Part shown: positions 1 to 9,074 of the stretch, piece by piece | How the letters are laid out: every line of letters begins with the position of its first letter | Numbering within the stretch: position 1 is the stretch's first letter | Notes under the pieces: generated by a model | The model's input: only the letters and a program-made list of their open reading frames with translations | Told to the model about the DNA's origin: nothing | Database searches by the model: none | Assembly: GCF_016937515.1 (NCBI RefSeq) | Contig: NZ_JAFHKM010000002.1 | Span: 2,289,001 to 2,353,000 of the forward strand | Length of the DNA: 64,000 nt | Direction of reading: 5' to 3' | From: Cohnella algarum | Lineage (GTDB): Bacteria; Bacillota; Bacilli; Paenibacillales; Paenibacillaceae | Program-made: the position numbers and the translations under genes

Positions 1-185
1 GCGGATGTAGTGCACCCCGTGCGCTACATGGAGGAAATCCGGCGGCAGAGGCGCGGATGTAGTGCACCCCGTGCGCTACATGGAGGAAATCCGGCGGCAG
101 AGGCGCGGATGTAGTGCACCCCGTGCGCTACATGGGGGAAGTCCGGCGACAAAAAAGCAAAAGTAGTGCACCCCGTGCACTACTT
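1..185. repeat. 52-bp palindromic tandem repeat array (GTAGTGCAC family), window-edge end
   Basis: Repeat units start at 1, 53 and 105, and a decayed fourth palindrome starts at 163, so the 52-bp period is exact. Each unit carries an inverted repeat, GTAGTGCAC-CCC-GTGCGCTAC in the first three and the perfect GTAGTGCAC-CCC-GTGCACTAC in the fourth. The rest of the unit is also repeated, so there are no unique spacers. The array probably continues to the left of the window. The same palindrome family and period recur at 26861-27365. Confidence 0.9.
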
Positions 186-213
186 GAGAAGAACCTGACG
201 ATAGCCGGAGAAT

Positions 214-235
214 GTCAAGCCCCCGGGGGCTTGAC
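214..235. repeat. 22-bp perfect palindrome
   Basis: GTCAAGCCCCC is followed directly by its exact reverse complement GGGGGCTTGAC. It lies about 170 bp beyond the 3' end of the minus-strand permease gene. With no loop and no T-run it is a poor terminator; a protein-binding site or cruciform-prone sequence is possible. The rest of 186-404 shows no supported gene. Confidence 0.5.
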
Positions 236-404
236 TTGCGCGCCGCTAAATCGAACGAAGCCGGGCAAGACGGCGCTAATGGAAGGGGTTCGCCGTCCGC
301 CGTCCGCCGTCGGTATCGTTCGCCAAGCCCGCATCCCCCGCACCCAGAGATATTCGGCTGTCTCGCTTTTCGCGCGAACGCATCGGCTTCCTCTCGCCTT
401 TCAA

Positions 405-2345
405 TCACAGCGACTCCTTGATCACCCGTTTCGAATAGAGAACGGACAACAGCCCGAACACGGAGTAGAGCGCCGTATACAAGAGCATGACCAGAACCAT
501 CGGCGCCCACAGCTCGGTACCGAAGAAGAACCAGCCGGATTTGACGGCGAAATAGCTGTGGGCCAAGCCGACCGCGAGCGGAATGCCGAAGTTGAACAGC
601 TGCTTGATCCGGATGCCGCCCAGCAGATCTTGCCTGGTAAAGCCGAGCTTGCGCAAGATCGTATAGCTCGGACGCTCCTCTTCGCTTTCGTCCATTTGCT
701 TGAAGTACAGGATGCAGCCGGACGTTATCAGGAACGTCAATCCGAGGAAGCCGACGATAAACATCATGAGGCCCATGCTGCTTTTCTGGTTCGCGGCCAG
801 ATCCGGCTGCGATTCCCGGTAAGAATCGCCGGAACCGTCCAGACGGTGGAACGCCTCGTTGGCCTTGCCCAGCTCGGCAGAGTCGACGATGTCGATACCG
901 AGATACGTCGAGTATTGCAATTGCAGCTCCGGTTTCGGATCGGCCGCCAGACGCTCGTAAACCGCATGATCGACGACCGCCGTCGGCATGCTGGCCGTAA
1001 AATATATCGACAGGACGGGGTCTTTTCGCAATCCGTCGATGTCCAGCTCGAACGTCTCCGAATTCCCTTGTATGCCAATCGTTCCGGAGCTTTTTAACGA
1101 CAAGAACTGCATCATGGCGTCGTTGTAGCCCGCGAGCAGCACCTTGTCCGGCTTGACGTCGAGTCCCGGCAAGGAATGTTCGCTGACGACCGGGAACACG
1201 GCCGTTTCGTCCTGCTGCCCCGTCAGGAAGCTCGAGCCGATCAGGTCGGCCGCGTTCGTTTCGGCGATGACCGCGTCCCGGCGAACTTCCTCATATTCGA
1301 TGCCGGCTTCCGCCAGAGCCGCGGCAAATTCGGCGAAACCGGCTTCATCCAGGATGGCGAAGTGGTTCGGAACGCTTTGCCGGGCCGATTTTTCCGCCGA
1401 ATAATACGAGATATAGCTGAGCGAGAGCAGCCCGATCGCGAGCGCCGATACCGTCGTAATGACGGTAAGCAGCAGCGCGTTGGATTTCATCCGGAACATG
1501 ATCGACGACAGCGACAGCACGCCTTTGACGGATAGGTACCCGCCTTTGCTTTTGCGGATCAGGTTGAAAACGAAGCTGACCGAGCCTTTATACAGCAAAT
1601 ACGTGCCGACGATGACCGACCCCAGAATGGAGACCATGGCCAAATACAGCTCGGTCAACGTGACGAAATCGCCGCCGAACAGCTTGGTCGATACGTAGTA
1701 TCCCGCCCCGATCGCCCCGATGCCGAGCAGGCCGATCAGAATCTCGAAGAAGGACAGCTTCTTCACCCGGGTCTGGGCGGTCGAAACGACGCGGAAGAGC
1801 GACAGAATGCTTTGCCGCGCGATAAACATGAAATTCATGACCATGATCAAAACATAGATGGCCGTAAACACGGCGACGGTCTGAATGAGCGCGTCGGTCG
1901 AGAAGTTCAGCTCGGCCTCGGCCTCCGCGCCGACGATTTTGAACAGGATCATCAGGATGAGACGCGAAATGGAAAAGCCGAACAAAATGCCGAGCAGCAG
2001 GGAGCCGTAATAGATGATCCCGTTTTCGCTGCTTAAAATCCGGAAAATTTTCCCTTTCGTCAACCCGATCAATTGGAACAAGCCGATTTCCTTGCTGCGC
2101 CGCTTGATGAAAATATTGTTGGCGTAAAGCACGAAGACGGTGACGATCGCCACGAGCAGCACCGAGGCCGCCCGAAGGGCCGCGCCTCCTTTGACCGATC
2201 CCTCGTACGGGTCCAGCGCCGGATCGAACAGAAGGGTAACGAACGAGAAATACAGCATGACGCTGAAGATCAGGGCGAAGACGTACAAATAATAATTTTT
2301 CAGATTTTTTTTCAAATTGCGCCAGATCAATCCGTAGAGGCTCAT
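405..2345 (-). CDS. BceB-type ABC transporter permease (antimicrobial peptide detoxification)
   Basis: A 646-aa membrane protein of the FtsX/MacB-like BceB family. Hydrophobic segments begin near residues 19-40 and 56-79, and an FtsX-type stretch ([16 protein letters not shown], about 85-100) follows. A large extracellular domain spans roughly 310-530, and more membrane segments with a second copy of the FtsX-type motif ([13 protein letters not shown]) lie near the C-terminus. The large loop between two FtsX halves is the hallmark of BceB permeases, which act with BceA to free cell-wall precursors from peptides such as bacitracin and also pass the signal to the BceS kinase. The start overlaps the stop of the ATPase gene by 4 bp. 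The sensor and regulator genes lie just upstream, forming a complete Bce module. The exact substrate cannot be read from the sequence. Confidence 0.9.
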   Translation of the reverse strand: MSLYGLIWRNLKKNLKNYYLYVFALIFSVMLYFSFVTLLFDPALDPYEGSVKGGAALRAASVLLVAIVTVFVLYANNIFIKRRSKEIGLFQLIGLTKGKIFRILSSENGIIYYGSLLLGILFGFSISRLILMILFKIVGAEAEAELNFSTDALIQTVAVFTAIYVLIMVMNFMFIARQSILSLFRVVSTAQTRVKKLSFFEILIGLLGIGAIGAGYYVSTKLFGGDFVTLTELYLAMVSILGSVIVGTYLLYKGSVSFVFNLIRKSKGGYLSVKGVLSLSSIMFRMKSNALLLTVITTVSALAIGLLSLSYISYYSAEKSARQSVPNHFAILDEAGFAEFAAALAEAGIEYEEVRRDAVIAETNAADLIGSSFLTGQQDETAVFPVVSEHSLPGLDVKPDKVLLAGYNDAMMQFLSLKSSGTIGIQGNSETFELDIDGLRKDPVLSIYFTASMPTAVVDHAVYERLAADPKPELQLQYSTYLGIDIVDSAELGKANEAFHRLDGSGDSYRESQPDLAANQKSSMGLMMFIVGFLGLTFLITSGCILYFKQMDESEEERPSYTILRKLGFTRQDLLGGIRIKQLFNFGIPLAVGLAHSYFAVKSGWFFFGTELWAPMVLVMLLYTALYSVFGLLSVLYSKRVIKESL

Positions 2346-3100
2346 TCCTGCACACCGCCCAACACGCCTTGCGTCCTCATAATGCCGTTAAAGAAGTCCT
2401 GCCGGGTTTCCTCTCCTTTGATCAGCTGCGTGTAGATTTGTCCGTCTTTTATGAAAACGACCCTGCTGCAAAAGCTGGCGGCTACGGGATCGTGCGTGAC
2501 CATGACGATGGTCGACTGAATTTTCCGGTTCAGCTCGCTCAATTTGTTCAACAGGTCGGAAGCCGATTTCGAATCGAGCGCCCCCGTCGGCTCGTCCGCG
2601 AAAATGATGCCGGGGTCGTGAATGAAGGCGCGGGCGGCCGACGTGCGCTGCTTCTGGCCGCCGGATATTTCGTTCGGATATTTGTCCTTCAGCTCGAAGA
2701 TGCCGAGATCCGTCGCGATCCGCTTGAATTTGGCGTCGGCTTCTTTTTTCGGGACGTTCTGGATCGACAGCGGCAGCAGCACGTTTTCTTTGACCGTGAG
2801 CGTGTCGAGCAGATTGTAATCCTGAAAAATAAAGCCCAAGTGCCGTTTCCGGAACTCGGCAAGCTCCTTCTCTTTCATTTCCGTAAACGTTTTGCCTTCG
2901 ATCTTGATGCTGCCGAGACTGACCTTGTCGATGGAGGACAGCACGTTCAGCAGCGTCGTCTTGCCCGAGCCGGACGGGCCCATGATGCCGACGAATTCGC
3001 CTTTGTCCACCTGCAGGTCGATGCCCTTCAGCACCTCCTGGCGGTTGAATTTGTTGCCGTAGCTTTTATAAATTTTATTTGCTTCCAATATGGCGTTCAC
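2342..3100 (-). CDS. BceA-type ABC transporter ATP-binding protein
   Basis: A 252-aa ABC ATPase. Walker A is GPSGSGKTT (41-49), the Q-loop lies in IFQDYN (91-96), the signature is ISGGQKQR (145-152), Walker B is IIFADEP (165-171) and the switch histidine is His203. It closely resembles the ATPases that power BceAB and MacB-type transporters. The start appears to be GTG at 3100, preceded by GGGAGTG. It is translationally coupled to the permease gene (4-bp overlap) and lies about 100 bp downstream of the sensor kinase gene, with a palindrome at 3184-3207 between them that looks like the response-regulator binding site. Confidence 0.92.
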   Translation of the reverse strand: MNAILEANKIYKSYGNKFNRQEVLKGIDLQVDKGEFVGIMGPSGSGKTTLLNVLSSIDKVSLGSIKIEGKTFTEMKEKELAEFRKRHLGFIFQDYNLLDTLTVKENVLLPLSIQNVPKKEADAKFKRIATDLGIFELKDKYPNEISGGQKQRTSAARAFIHDPGIIFADEPTGALDSKSASDLLNKLSELNRKIQSTIVMVTHDPVAASFCSRVVFIKDGQIYTQLIKGEETRQDFFNGIMRTQGVLGGVQE

Positions 3101-3183
3101 TAAAAATCACTCCCGTCTATTATGCCTTTATCATAACCGGATCTCCTCCCCGTTTCCTTCGAATCGCCGAACAAATAACGAAA

Positions 3184-3207
3184 GCATGTGACATTATTGT
3201 CACATGC
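3184..3207 (-). promoter_or_regulatory. Putative BceR-type operator upstream of bceAB
   Basis: A perfect inverted repeat, GCATGTGACA-TTAT-TGTCACATGC. The core TGACA-N4-TGTCA fits the TnACA-N4-TGTnA pattern that I recall for BceR-like regulators. It lies about 85 bp upstream of the ATPase start and includes the stop codon of the kinase gene, so it could work as operator and weak terminator together. The binding role is inferred. Confidence 0.5.
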
Positions 3208-4204
3208 CCGTTACCCTTGCGAAATCGTTCTGGCGCGGGAACGTCAGCGTGAACGTCGTTCCCGCGCCGGGCGCCGACTCCGCCTCGATGCGGATTTGCA
3301 GGGCGTCGGCGGCCTTGCGGGCCAGATAGAGCCCCATCCCGGTCGAGGCGGCGTCCTGGTGCAGAGACGTCGACGTAAACCCTTTGTCGAAAATGCGGGG
3401 CATATCCTTCGCGTCGATGCCGCGCCCGAAATCGCGGACGCGAAGGCGGACGCGGCCGTCCTCCCGTTCGCTTTCGACGATAATGTCGGACGCTTTGCTG
3501 TACTTGACGGCGTTCGTCAGAAGCTGCCGGAGGATGAAGCCCAGCCATTTGGCATCCGTGAGCGCTTCGGCAGCCGGCAGAGACACGTCGAAGCCGATTC
3601 CTTTTTGCATGCACCAGGATTTCAGCATCCGGATTTCCTGATGGACGACCGGGGCAAGTTCGGTACGTTCGATAAACAAATCGTTTTCCATGAACGGAAT
3701 CCGCTCCCGGTGAAGCTGCTGGTCCAGCAGCAAATGGATGCGGAGCCATTCGTACATGAGCCGGGACTTCGCCTTTTCGTCGTCGAGACGGTCGATGATC
3801 AGCTGCATCGCGGTTAGCGGCGTTTTCACTTCGTGGATCCAGGACAGCAGGTCGTCCTTTTCCTCTTCATGCTCGATTTGACGCATCGACGAGTCGCGCT
3901 TGTATCGCTCGCTCTGTTCCATCAGCTTGTCCAGCGTCATGCGCTCGAACGGGCCGGCGGGTTCCGCCAGGTCGCCCGGATCGCACGTGTCGTCCCAGGC
4001 GTCCAGACTTTTGTAAAACCGCGTCTCCCTGTGATAACGCGCGAACAGAAATCCCGCGAACAGAAGGGATGACAGCAGGATGACGTAGAGCAGCGACGCG
4101 ATCGGGACCGAGGGGTCGAGAACCGCGACGAACAGAACAAGCAGCTGGAGCGCAACGAACATGACGATCCAACTGCGGCGCTCCCGGATAAATATCCCGA
4201 TCAT
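3200..4204 (-). CDS. BceS-type intramembrane-sensing histidine kinase
   Basis: A 334-aa kinase with two membrane helices close together (about 13-29 and 35-55) and almost no extracellular loop, the layout of intramembrane-sensing BceS kinases that get their signal from the partner permease. A phosphoacceptor motif SWIHEVKTP with His124 follows. The HATPase domain has an N-box (LTNAVKYSK), a G1-like box (DFGRGID) and a G2 box (STGMGLYLARK). I chose ATG 4204 because it overlaps the response-regulator stop by 4 bp (ATGA) and gives the family's usual N-terminus. Reading further upstream in the same frame is possible but runs through the regulator gene. Confidence 0.92.
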   Translation of the reverse strand: MIGIFIRERRSWIVMFVALQLLVLFVAVLDPSVPIASLLYVILLSSLLFAGFLFARYHRETRFYKSLDAWDDTCDPGDLAEPAGPFERMTLDKLMEQSERYKRDSSMRQIEHEEEKDDLLSWIHEVKTPLTAMQLIIDRLDDEKAKSRLMYEWLRIHLLLDQQLHRERIPFMENDLFIERTELAPVVHQEIRMLKSWCMQKGIGFDVSLPAAEALTDAKWLGFILRQLLTNAVKYSKASDIIVESEREDGRVRLRVRDFGRGIDAKDMPRIFDKGFTSTSLHQDAASTGMGLYLARKAADALQIRIEAESAPGAGTTFTLTFPRQNDFARVTGM

Positions 4205-4893
4205 GGAGCGTCCGCCTCTTCCGTGGCCATGTAGCCCTGGCCGACTTTCGTTTCGATGTAAACGGCCAGGCCGATCGCCTCGAGCTTTTTGCGCAGCCGG
4301 TTGACGTTGACGGTCAGCGTATTGTCGCTGACGAATTGCTCGTTGTCCCACAAGCTCCTCATCAGTTCTTCCCGGTCGACGATCTTGTTTTTGCGTTCGA
4401 CGAGCGTTTTTAAAATGAGCATTTCGTTTTTCGTCAGCTCGACCGCGCCCTCGCCGTTCGTTACGGTATTGCGGACGTACTCGACCGCGGCGCCCCGCCA
4501 GGTTCGAAGCTCGACCCGATCGGTGCCGTAATCGTAAACGCGCCGCAGCGTGGCCTGGATTTTGGCGATCAGCACGTCGAAATGGAACGGCTTCTGCACG
4601 AAGTCGTCCGCGCCGAGCTGCATGGACATCACCATGTCGGTCGGGTGATCCCGCGAGGACAGGAAGATGATCGGCACGTTGGAATGGGAGCGGATCATCC
4701 GGCACCAATGGAAGCCGTCGAATTTCGGCAGCCGGATATCGATAATGACCAGATGGGGCTGGATGGCGGTAAACTCCTGCAGCACCTTGCCGAAATCCTC
4801 GACGCCGAAAACGTCGTAGGACCATTGCGTAAGCCGCTCCTTCACTTCCCGGAACAGCGTCAGGTCGTCTTCGATCAGCATGATTTTGAACAA
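4201..4893 (-). CDS. BceR-type OmpR-family response regulator
   Basis: A 230-aa regulator. The receiver domain carries acidic residues Glu8-Asp10, phosphoacceptor Asp52 (IIDIRLPKFDG) and Lys101 (QKPF), followed by an OmpR/PhoB winged helix. The start is uncertain: TTG 4893 has a GGGGTGA-like ribosome site and keeps the full first strand; ATG 4881 is an alternative. It is the first gene of the regulator-kinase-ATPase-permease run on the minus strand and is divergent from the sigma-factor gene. It likely activates the bceAB genes through the palindrome at 3184-3207. Confidence 0.92.
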   Translation of the reverse strand: MFKIMLIEDDLTLFREVKERLTQWSYDVFGVEDFGKVLQEFTAIQPHLVIIDIRLPKFDGFHWCRMIRSHSNVPIIFLSSRDHPTDMVMSMQLGADDFVQKPFHFDVLIAKIQATLRRVYDYGTDRVELRTWRGAAVEYVRNTVTNGEGAVELTKNEMLILKTLVERKNKIVDREELMRSLWDNEQFVSDNTLTVNVNRLRKKLEAIGLAVYIETKVGQGYMATEEADAP

Positions 4894-5032
4894 AGGGGGT
4901 CACCCCGCATGATGGTTTTTGGCATGTTCAGTGTATCGGAAAAGTCCGGCCCGCGCCAGAAGCCGAAAAAGCAAGAAGGCTGAGGAACATTGCCCGGGGG
5001 ATCGGACGAGGCGCGGAAATTCCGGGACGGCG

Positions 5033-5061
5033 TGAACCCGGGGCGCTTTACGATTGTCTAT
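5033..5061 (+). promoter_or_regulatory. Candidate ECF-type autoregulated promoter
   Basis: TGAACC (5033-5038), a 17-bp spacer, then GTCTAT (5056-5061) resembles ECF sigma promoters, which usually have an AAC motif in the -35 box. It sits immediately before the sigma gene, where autoregulation is common. A TATAAT overlapping the -10 has no good sigma-A -35 partner. The call rests on motif likeness only. Confidence 0.35.
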
Positions 5062-5097
5062 AATGGTAAGGGGGTGGGCGACATAGGCGACGATTAC

Positions 5098-5628
5098 GTG
5101 AAATACCTGAAGCAAGCTAACGCGGAGTGGCTGGAGGAAACGATGGCCGCCTACGGACAAGACGTATGGAATTTCGCATTCCTGATTACGAAAAACAGGG
5201 CGATGGCGGACGATGTCGCGCAGGAAACGTTTCTTCGCGCATACCGTCAAGTGCACGAGTTCCGGGGAGAATCGTCCGTGAAAACCTGGCTGCTGAAAAT
5301 TACGCGAAACATCAGCCTGAATCACCGCAATGCCGCCTTTATCCGCAAAGTGCTGCTGGTGGACTTGATCGCCCGGAAAGGGAGCGAGCGTTCGGCGGAG
5401 CAGACGTTTATGGAGCGCGAAGTCGTGAATGCCGTTTGGGCATGTTTGTTCAAACTGCCCGACAAGCATCGCGAAGCGCTTCTGCTGCACGTCAAGCACC
5501 AGATGCCGCTGCACGAAATCGCCCATGTCCTCGGCATTCCGGAAGGGACGGTCAAATCCCGGCTTTTCTCGGCAAGAAAAAAACTATCCAAGATGCTCAA
5601 GGAGGAATCGGTTTATGAACCGGTCTGA
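5098..5628 (+). CDS. ECF-subfamily RNA polymerase sigma factor
   Basis: About 176 aa from GTG 5098. Sigma region 2 is clear (FLITKNRAMADDVAQETFL, then FRGESSVKTWLLKITRN), and region 4 follows with a helix-turn-helix (LHEIAHVLGIPEGTVKSRLF). The start is ambiguous. The frame is open back to a TTG at 4990, GTG 5074 touches a purine run, and ATG 5143 has the best ribosome site (GGAGG) but would clip the first helix. GTG 5098 keeps the natural N-terminal helix and leaves room for the upstream ECF-like promoter. The next gene starts inside the 3' end (14-bp overlap), as expected for a sigma/anti-sigma pair. The target regulon is unknown. Confidence 0.85.
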   Translation: MKYLKQANAEWLEETMAAYGQDVWNFAFLITKNRAMADDVAQETFLRAYRQVHEFRGESSVKTWLLKITRNISLNHRNAAFIRKVLLVDLIARKGSERSAEQTFMEREVVNAVWACLFKLPDKHREALLLHVKHQMPLHEIAHVLGIPEGTVKSRLFSARKKLSKMLKEESVYEPV

Positions 5629-6390
5629 TCCGGAGTGGTACGAAGATCTGAAGAAGGAGCCGTTCAGAACCGGCATGTTCACCGAGCGGATCGCCGGGCG
5701 GATTCGGGAAGATGCGCATCGGATCCGCGCGAAGGGGAGCCTCGAATCGAAACGTAAGTTTGCGTCGGGGGAGCGGTTCTTGCGGCGATGGCGGGAGTCG
5801 TGCTGATCGCGGTCGCCTTGCTGGCGAATGACCGTTGGATAAACGAGCGGGCGGATCGCGAAACGCTGCTGTCCCCGGCGGAGTCTTCGGTCGATCATCC
5901 GAGCGTTCAAACGGGGATGCCGGACGAGCTCGGCCCCCCTGTCGTCGAGGTTCTTCGCACCGTTCGCACGGAGGAAACCGCCATCGTTTTCAAAAGGGAA
6001 ACGTACGCTTACAAGGAGCATCGATCGGTCCGGCTGGTCGCGGACTTCTACGAGGGCGGAGAAAAAGAAACGGATGCCGACAAGCCCCAAGGGAGCGTTG
6101 CCTTCTCCGTCTTGTTCGAGAACGGAGAGGCGCCCGAAGAACGGATTTTTTCGGGGAACTTTGGCAAGGGGGGCCAGCTCGTATCCGTCGGCATGCTGTT
6201 CGATCCCCAAATCTCGAGGGTGCGCGCGGTCGAATGGGAAACGGGCGCCGTACATGACGCGGAGATTGCGGCAGGAGCGGACGGCAACCGATATTGGTCC
6301 GTGTTCGTTCCGTATTCGCGCCAGGGGTACAGGCTCGAGGGGCTGAACGACCGGAGCGAGGTCGTCGCCGACGCGGCGGAGTTCGAGTGA
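5615..6390 (+). pseudogene. Anti-sigma factor-like membrane protein, frameshifted
   Basis: Starts at ATG 5615 behind GGAGG and overlaps the sigma gene. The first frame gives a charged cytoplasmic segment of about 50 residues (MNRSDPEWYEDLKKEPF and on). It then needs a one-base shift at the G5 run 5767-5771 to enter the second frame, which begins with one membrane helix (AVLAAMAGVVLIAVALLAN) and continues as an extracytoplasmic domain to 6390. One extra G restores a single protein of about 259 aa with the usual anti-sigma topology. Without it the first frame stops at 5806, right after the cytoplasmic part. The gene is either truly broken, phase-variable, or affected by a homopolymer sequencing error. 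Confidence 0.7.
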
Positions 6391-6430
6391 AGCGATGAGC
6401 AGGCTTGCGTGCAAAGTTCGCGAAACGCAA

Positions 6431-6476
6431 AAGAGCCGTCAGGTCGGAAATTCATTCCTGAAGGTTCTTTTTTTGG
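6431..6476 (+). terminator. Rho-independent terminator after the sigma/anti-sigma pair
   Basis: A 12-bp imperfect stem (AGAGCCGTCAGG with CCTGAAGGTTCT) is followed by a run of seven T. It lies 40 bp beyond the stop of the anti-sigma gene. Confidence 0.75.
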
Positions 6477-6569
6477 GGGAAGTTCCCGGGCATGCCCGGG
6501 AACCGGCGCGTTGGGAAGCCTATGCTGGATTTTAGCGCCGCGAGCCTCAGGCGCCGGCCGGCTCCGACG

Positions 6570-6855
6570 CTAGGGCACGAGCAGCACGACCTTGCCGGGG
6601 CCGCGGCGGGATTCGACCTCGCGATGGGCGCTGGCCGCCTGCGCGAGCGGAAGCGTCTTCCGGACGTGAAGGCGAAGCTTGCCCTTTGCATAGAGATCGA
6701 CGAGCTCGGCGAGCCGGGCGGCGGAGCGCTGGCTGGTCATCCAGCGGATGCCAAGCTCCCGATAGGATTCGAAAGCGTAAATCGTGCCGATGCGGTTCTT
6801 GTCCTTGACCAGCTCCGCCGCGGCCATAAGCCCGGCGCTGCCCAGAGGAACTCTA
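6570..6855 (-). pseudogene. Quinone-oxidoreductase-type zinc-less alcohol dehydrogenase, C-terminal remnant
   Basis: The readable part is about 90 residues with the typical C-terminal block of the NADPH:quinone reductase branch of the MDR family (LAELVDLYAKGKLRLHV, then KTLPLAQAASAHREVESR and GPGKVVLLVP). Full-length members have about 320 residues, so roughly the first 230 are missing. Homology stops near 6855, where the sequence switches to AT-rich DNA. This marks the left edge of the rearranged island. The short ATG frame (6827) is unlikely to make a working enzyme. Confidence 0.75.
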
Positions 6856-6993
6856 CTAATGTCTAAACGGTTACAAGCATAAGTCGACCTGTGGATGCCG
6901 GACTAAACATATGCCGGGCCGAACATTGACGAAAGCGAACGTTGCTTCGAGTTGGAGTCGATATTGCCTAGATACGAAGGCTGTAGTCACCTA

Positions 6994-7236
6994 TCAAAAG
7001 ATGGCCGATATCTCGATTTTATTGAGGATAGTCACCAACAATTGTTCTTCAATGCGGGCATGACTAAGCAGATCGACATGTGTACTAAAATTTTGGATGC
7101 TCGATTCATCATAGAATTTTGATAGTGACCACCCTTTTTTTATTCGGGTAATAGAGTATTGACAATTATTATATATAAACTCAATTTCTCTCCCTTGTAC
7201 AAGATCTCTTTCAAGATCCTGGATTGTATAGCTCAT
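6994..7236 (-). CDS. Small protein, putative immunity protein for the adjacent toxin-like gene
   Basis: An 80-aa acidic protein starting at ATG 7236, behind AGGTAGGG. No catalytic motif is visible. The N-terminus (DLERDLVQGREIEFIYNN) and the hydrophobic acidic end (ILNKIEISAIF) resemble, from memory, small Bacillus proteins encoded behind polymorphic toxins. It lies just downstream of the toxin-like gene on the same strand, separated by a strong hairpin. The first 105 bp of this gene region are duplicated at 10425-10529. The AT-rich composition differs from the flanking chromosome and fits horizontal transfer. The immunity role is inferred from position and likeness. Confidence 0.55.
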   Translation of the reverse strand: MSYTIQDLERDLVQGREIEFIYNNCQYSITRIKKGWSLSKFYDESSIQNFSTHVDLLSHARIEEQLLVTILNKIEISAIF

Positions 7237-7271
7237 AGTCTGATCCCTACCTTTACTTTTAATTACCAATT

Positions 7272-7305
7272 ATAAGCACCTTTCCATAAAAGGAAAGGTG
7301 CTTAT
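7272..7305 (-). terminator. Strong hairpin between toxin-like and immunity-like genes
   Basis: A perfect 14-bp stem (ATAAGCACCTTTCC with GGAAAGGTGCTTAT) with a 6-base loop lies directly after the stop of the 7311-7703 gene. It has no clear T-run on the minus strand, so it may only partly stop transcription into the downstream gene, or stabilise the upstream mRNA. Confidence 0.6.
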
Positions 7306-7310
7306 GGCTC

Positions 7311-7703
7311 CTAATAAGCCGGTCCCCGATACGGAGAGCCACCTTCTGGCCAGTTCCAATTATGACGATGGGGAACTTTGGGATGTTCTTTAGGATTGCC
7401 ATGATCGGTATAATCAATATCCACTTCGGCTTTGCCTCCTGCACCATAATATCTTCGTTGAATAACTTTCCCGTCTTTCACTAAGTCCTTCGAAGTAAAA
7501 TTACCTTCTCCTTGAATCGGAAGGCTGCTTTCTTCTGTTTCTTCGCTATGCCCGAGAGGTGAAGGATCCCCATCATTTTTGGCTTTTTCGTACAGCATGA
7601 TAACTGGAATAATTGATGCAGTAACCTTCTTTGGAGATACAATAGCAAACGTAGCGGAGGCAAACAGAAGTAATGCAAAGACTCCTAAAACCATTTTTCT
7701 CAT
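7311..7703 (-). CDS. Secreted toxin-like protein with a polymorphic-toxin C-terminal motif
   Basis: 130 aa from ATG 7703 (GGGAGGAG lies about 12 bp upstream; a GTG nine bases earlier is possible). The N-terminus is a clear signal peptide, MRKMVLGVFALLLFASATFA. A low-complexity acidic linker follows, and then a compact C-terminal domain: VIQRRYYGAGGKAEVDIDY, DHGNPKEHPKVPHRHNW and GSPYRGPAY. The His-rich DHGNP..HP.VPHRH.W pattern resembles C-terminal ends of polymorphic and RHS-type toxins. Here it sits on a short Sec-type leader rather than on a long delivery protein. The gene downstream is a candidate immunity protein. The activity is unknown; a non-toxic secreted protein remains possible. 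Confidence 0.5.
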   Translation of the reverse strand: MRKMVLGVFALLLFASATFAIVSPKKVTASIIPVIMLYEKAKNDGDPSPLGHSEETEESSLPIQGEGNFTSKDLVKDGKVIQRRYYGAGGKAEVDIDYTDHGNPKEHPKVPHRHNWNWPEGGSPYRGPAY

Positions 7704-8117
7704 AAGTCTCACAACTCCTCCCATGTGTAATACAAACAATTTTAGTTAAATTATTTCCAAAAAAATAATAAAAAGTATCTAATTTCCATAAGTAAATTTT
7801 ACTTATTTTTCGTTTTTTATGTCTGACATTGTTGTGATATGTCTAATTTTGGTTTTTATCGTAACACTATTAAAATTCAATGATCTTTCGATGGTGTTAT
7901 CTTGTTCCCAATTCGAGTTGAGTCTTTAAAATTTGGGATGTCACATCGTCATAGAATACATCGACAGTTTTCTTTTTTGACGTCGCTCAACTAGAGCTAC
8001 CAAATATTGTAAATTCAGTTAGGGCCCACTAAAACTAAGTAGAATGTTTTCGTTCATTTGTGTGGAGTGCGTTTACAGACAGCGGCATTTCCCGGTTGCC
8101 CGGAAGGCAAGCCTCGT
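7704..8117. other. AT-rich intergenic stretch
   Basis: About 410 bp of strongly AT-rich DNA between the toxin-like gene and the truncated lysR copy. No credible open frame, hairpin with T-run or repeat was found. Composition is unlike the GC-rich flanks and agrees with acquired DNA. It should hold the promoter of the toxin-like gene, but I could not single one out. Confidence 0.5.
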
Positions 8118-8999
8118 TCAAGCGTCCGGCTTGCCGGGCTGCTCCCTGAAATAATCGACGACTTTCCGGATGAACGTGTTGGCCGCCTGGCCGAGAAACC
8201 GGTCCGACCGATGCAACAGCTCCAGGCTGCGAATCGGAGGATCTTCGGCGATCCGGATGCAGCGAAGGCCCTTCCGGTTCATCGACCGGATGAGCGGATA
8301 AGGCTGGATGGTCGCACCGATATTTGACTCCACCAGCCGGATCAGCGGCGTTACGGAGCTGGTCTCCATGATGGTCCGCAGGGCAAAGCCGTGCCGGAGG
8401 CAGCTTTCCTCCACCAGATCCCTCCCGATATAGCCGATCGGGAACATGACCGTATCCACTTCCCGCAGCTCCTCGTAAGCGATCGTCCGGCGTTCCGCCA
8501 GCGGATGGCTATCCGATACGACCAGCACGTATTCTTCGCGGCACAGCGGAATGCGCACCAGCCGGTTGTCGGGAAAGGTCATCAGGCCGATTCCGATATC
8601 GACCTCGTTCCCCAGCACCTTCTGCACGATCTCGACCGTCGAAATGATTTTCAGTTGAATGCGCGGAAATTCGGAATGAAAGTCGACCAGCAGATCGGGA
8701 ATCCGATAGTCCAGGTCGGAGGGAAGAACGCCGACGCTCAGCAAGCCGCGCCGATGATCCCGGAGCTCGGCGATCGCATCCATCGTGTTATCCAGTTGGC
8801 GGACAAGCTGCCGGGCGTGCTCCCGGAGCAGGAGGCCGGCCTGGGTGAGAACGATCTTTTTTCCGACGCGGTCGAAAAGGGGGACCTGCAGCTCGTCTTC
8901 CATCGTCTTGATTTGCAGGCTCAAAGTCGGCTGGGAAATGCCGAGCTTTTCCGCGGCTTTCGTAAAATGCAGTTCCTCGCATACGGCCAATTTGCTCAT
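8118..8999 (-). pseudogene. LysR-family regulator, N-terminally altered duplicate
   Basis: 293 aa, nearly identical to the intact LysR encoded at 10551-11450. Identity starts at about 8111 and stops abruptly at about 8993. The intact N-terminus MELRQLKTFLAVCEEL is replaced by MSKLAVCEEL, so most of the first helix of the DNA-binding domain is lost. The start codon lies in foreign AT-rich DNA next to a terminator hairpin and has no well-placed ribosome site. The effector-binding domain is complete with only a few substitutions, so the duplication is recent. It may be silent, or could act as a DNA-binding-defective partner if expressed. Confidence 0.75.
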
Positions 9000-9001
9000 A
9001 T

Positions 9002-9049
9002 AATTGAGAAAACCTCAACTCCTCCAAGAGAATCGAGGTTTTCTCTAAT
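9002..9049 (-). terminator. Terminator hairpin downstream of the protease gene
   Basis: An 11-bp perfect stem (GAGAAAACCTC with GAGGTTTTCTC), extended by AATT/AATT, lies 26 bp beyond the protease stop codon. On the minus strand it would end transcription before the truncated lysR copy. Confidence 0.55.
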
Positions 9050-9074
9050 TGAGTCATCAAATTTATAAACAAAT

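Noticed and set aside
214..235. 22-bp palindrome as an attachment or resolution site
   Set aside because: No integrase or recombinase gene nearby and no second copy found in the window.
76..510. Open frame across the first repeat array
   Set aside because: The 52-bp period shifts the frame in each unit and the translation is not repeated; no ribosome site or family likeness.
6862..6875. TCTAAACGGTTACA resembles a catabolite-responsive element
   Set aside because: It differs from the consensus at two positions and lies between a broken gene and AT-rich DNA, without a promoter or intact target gene next to it.
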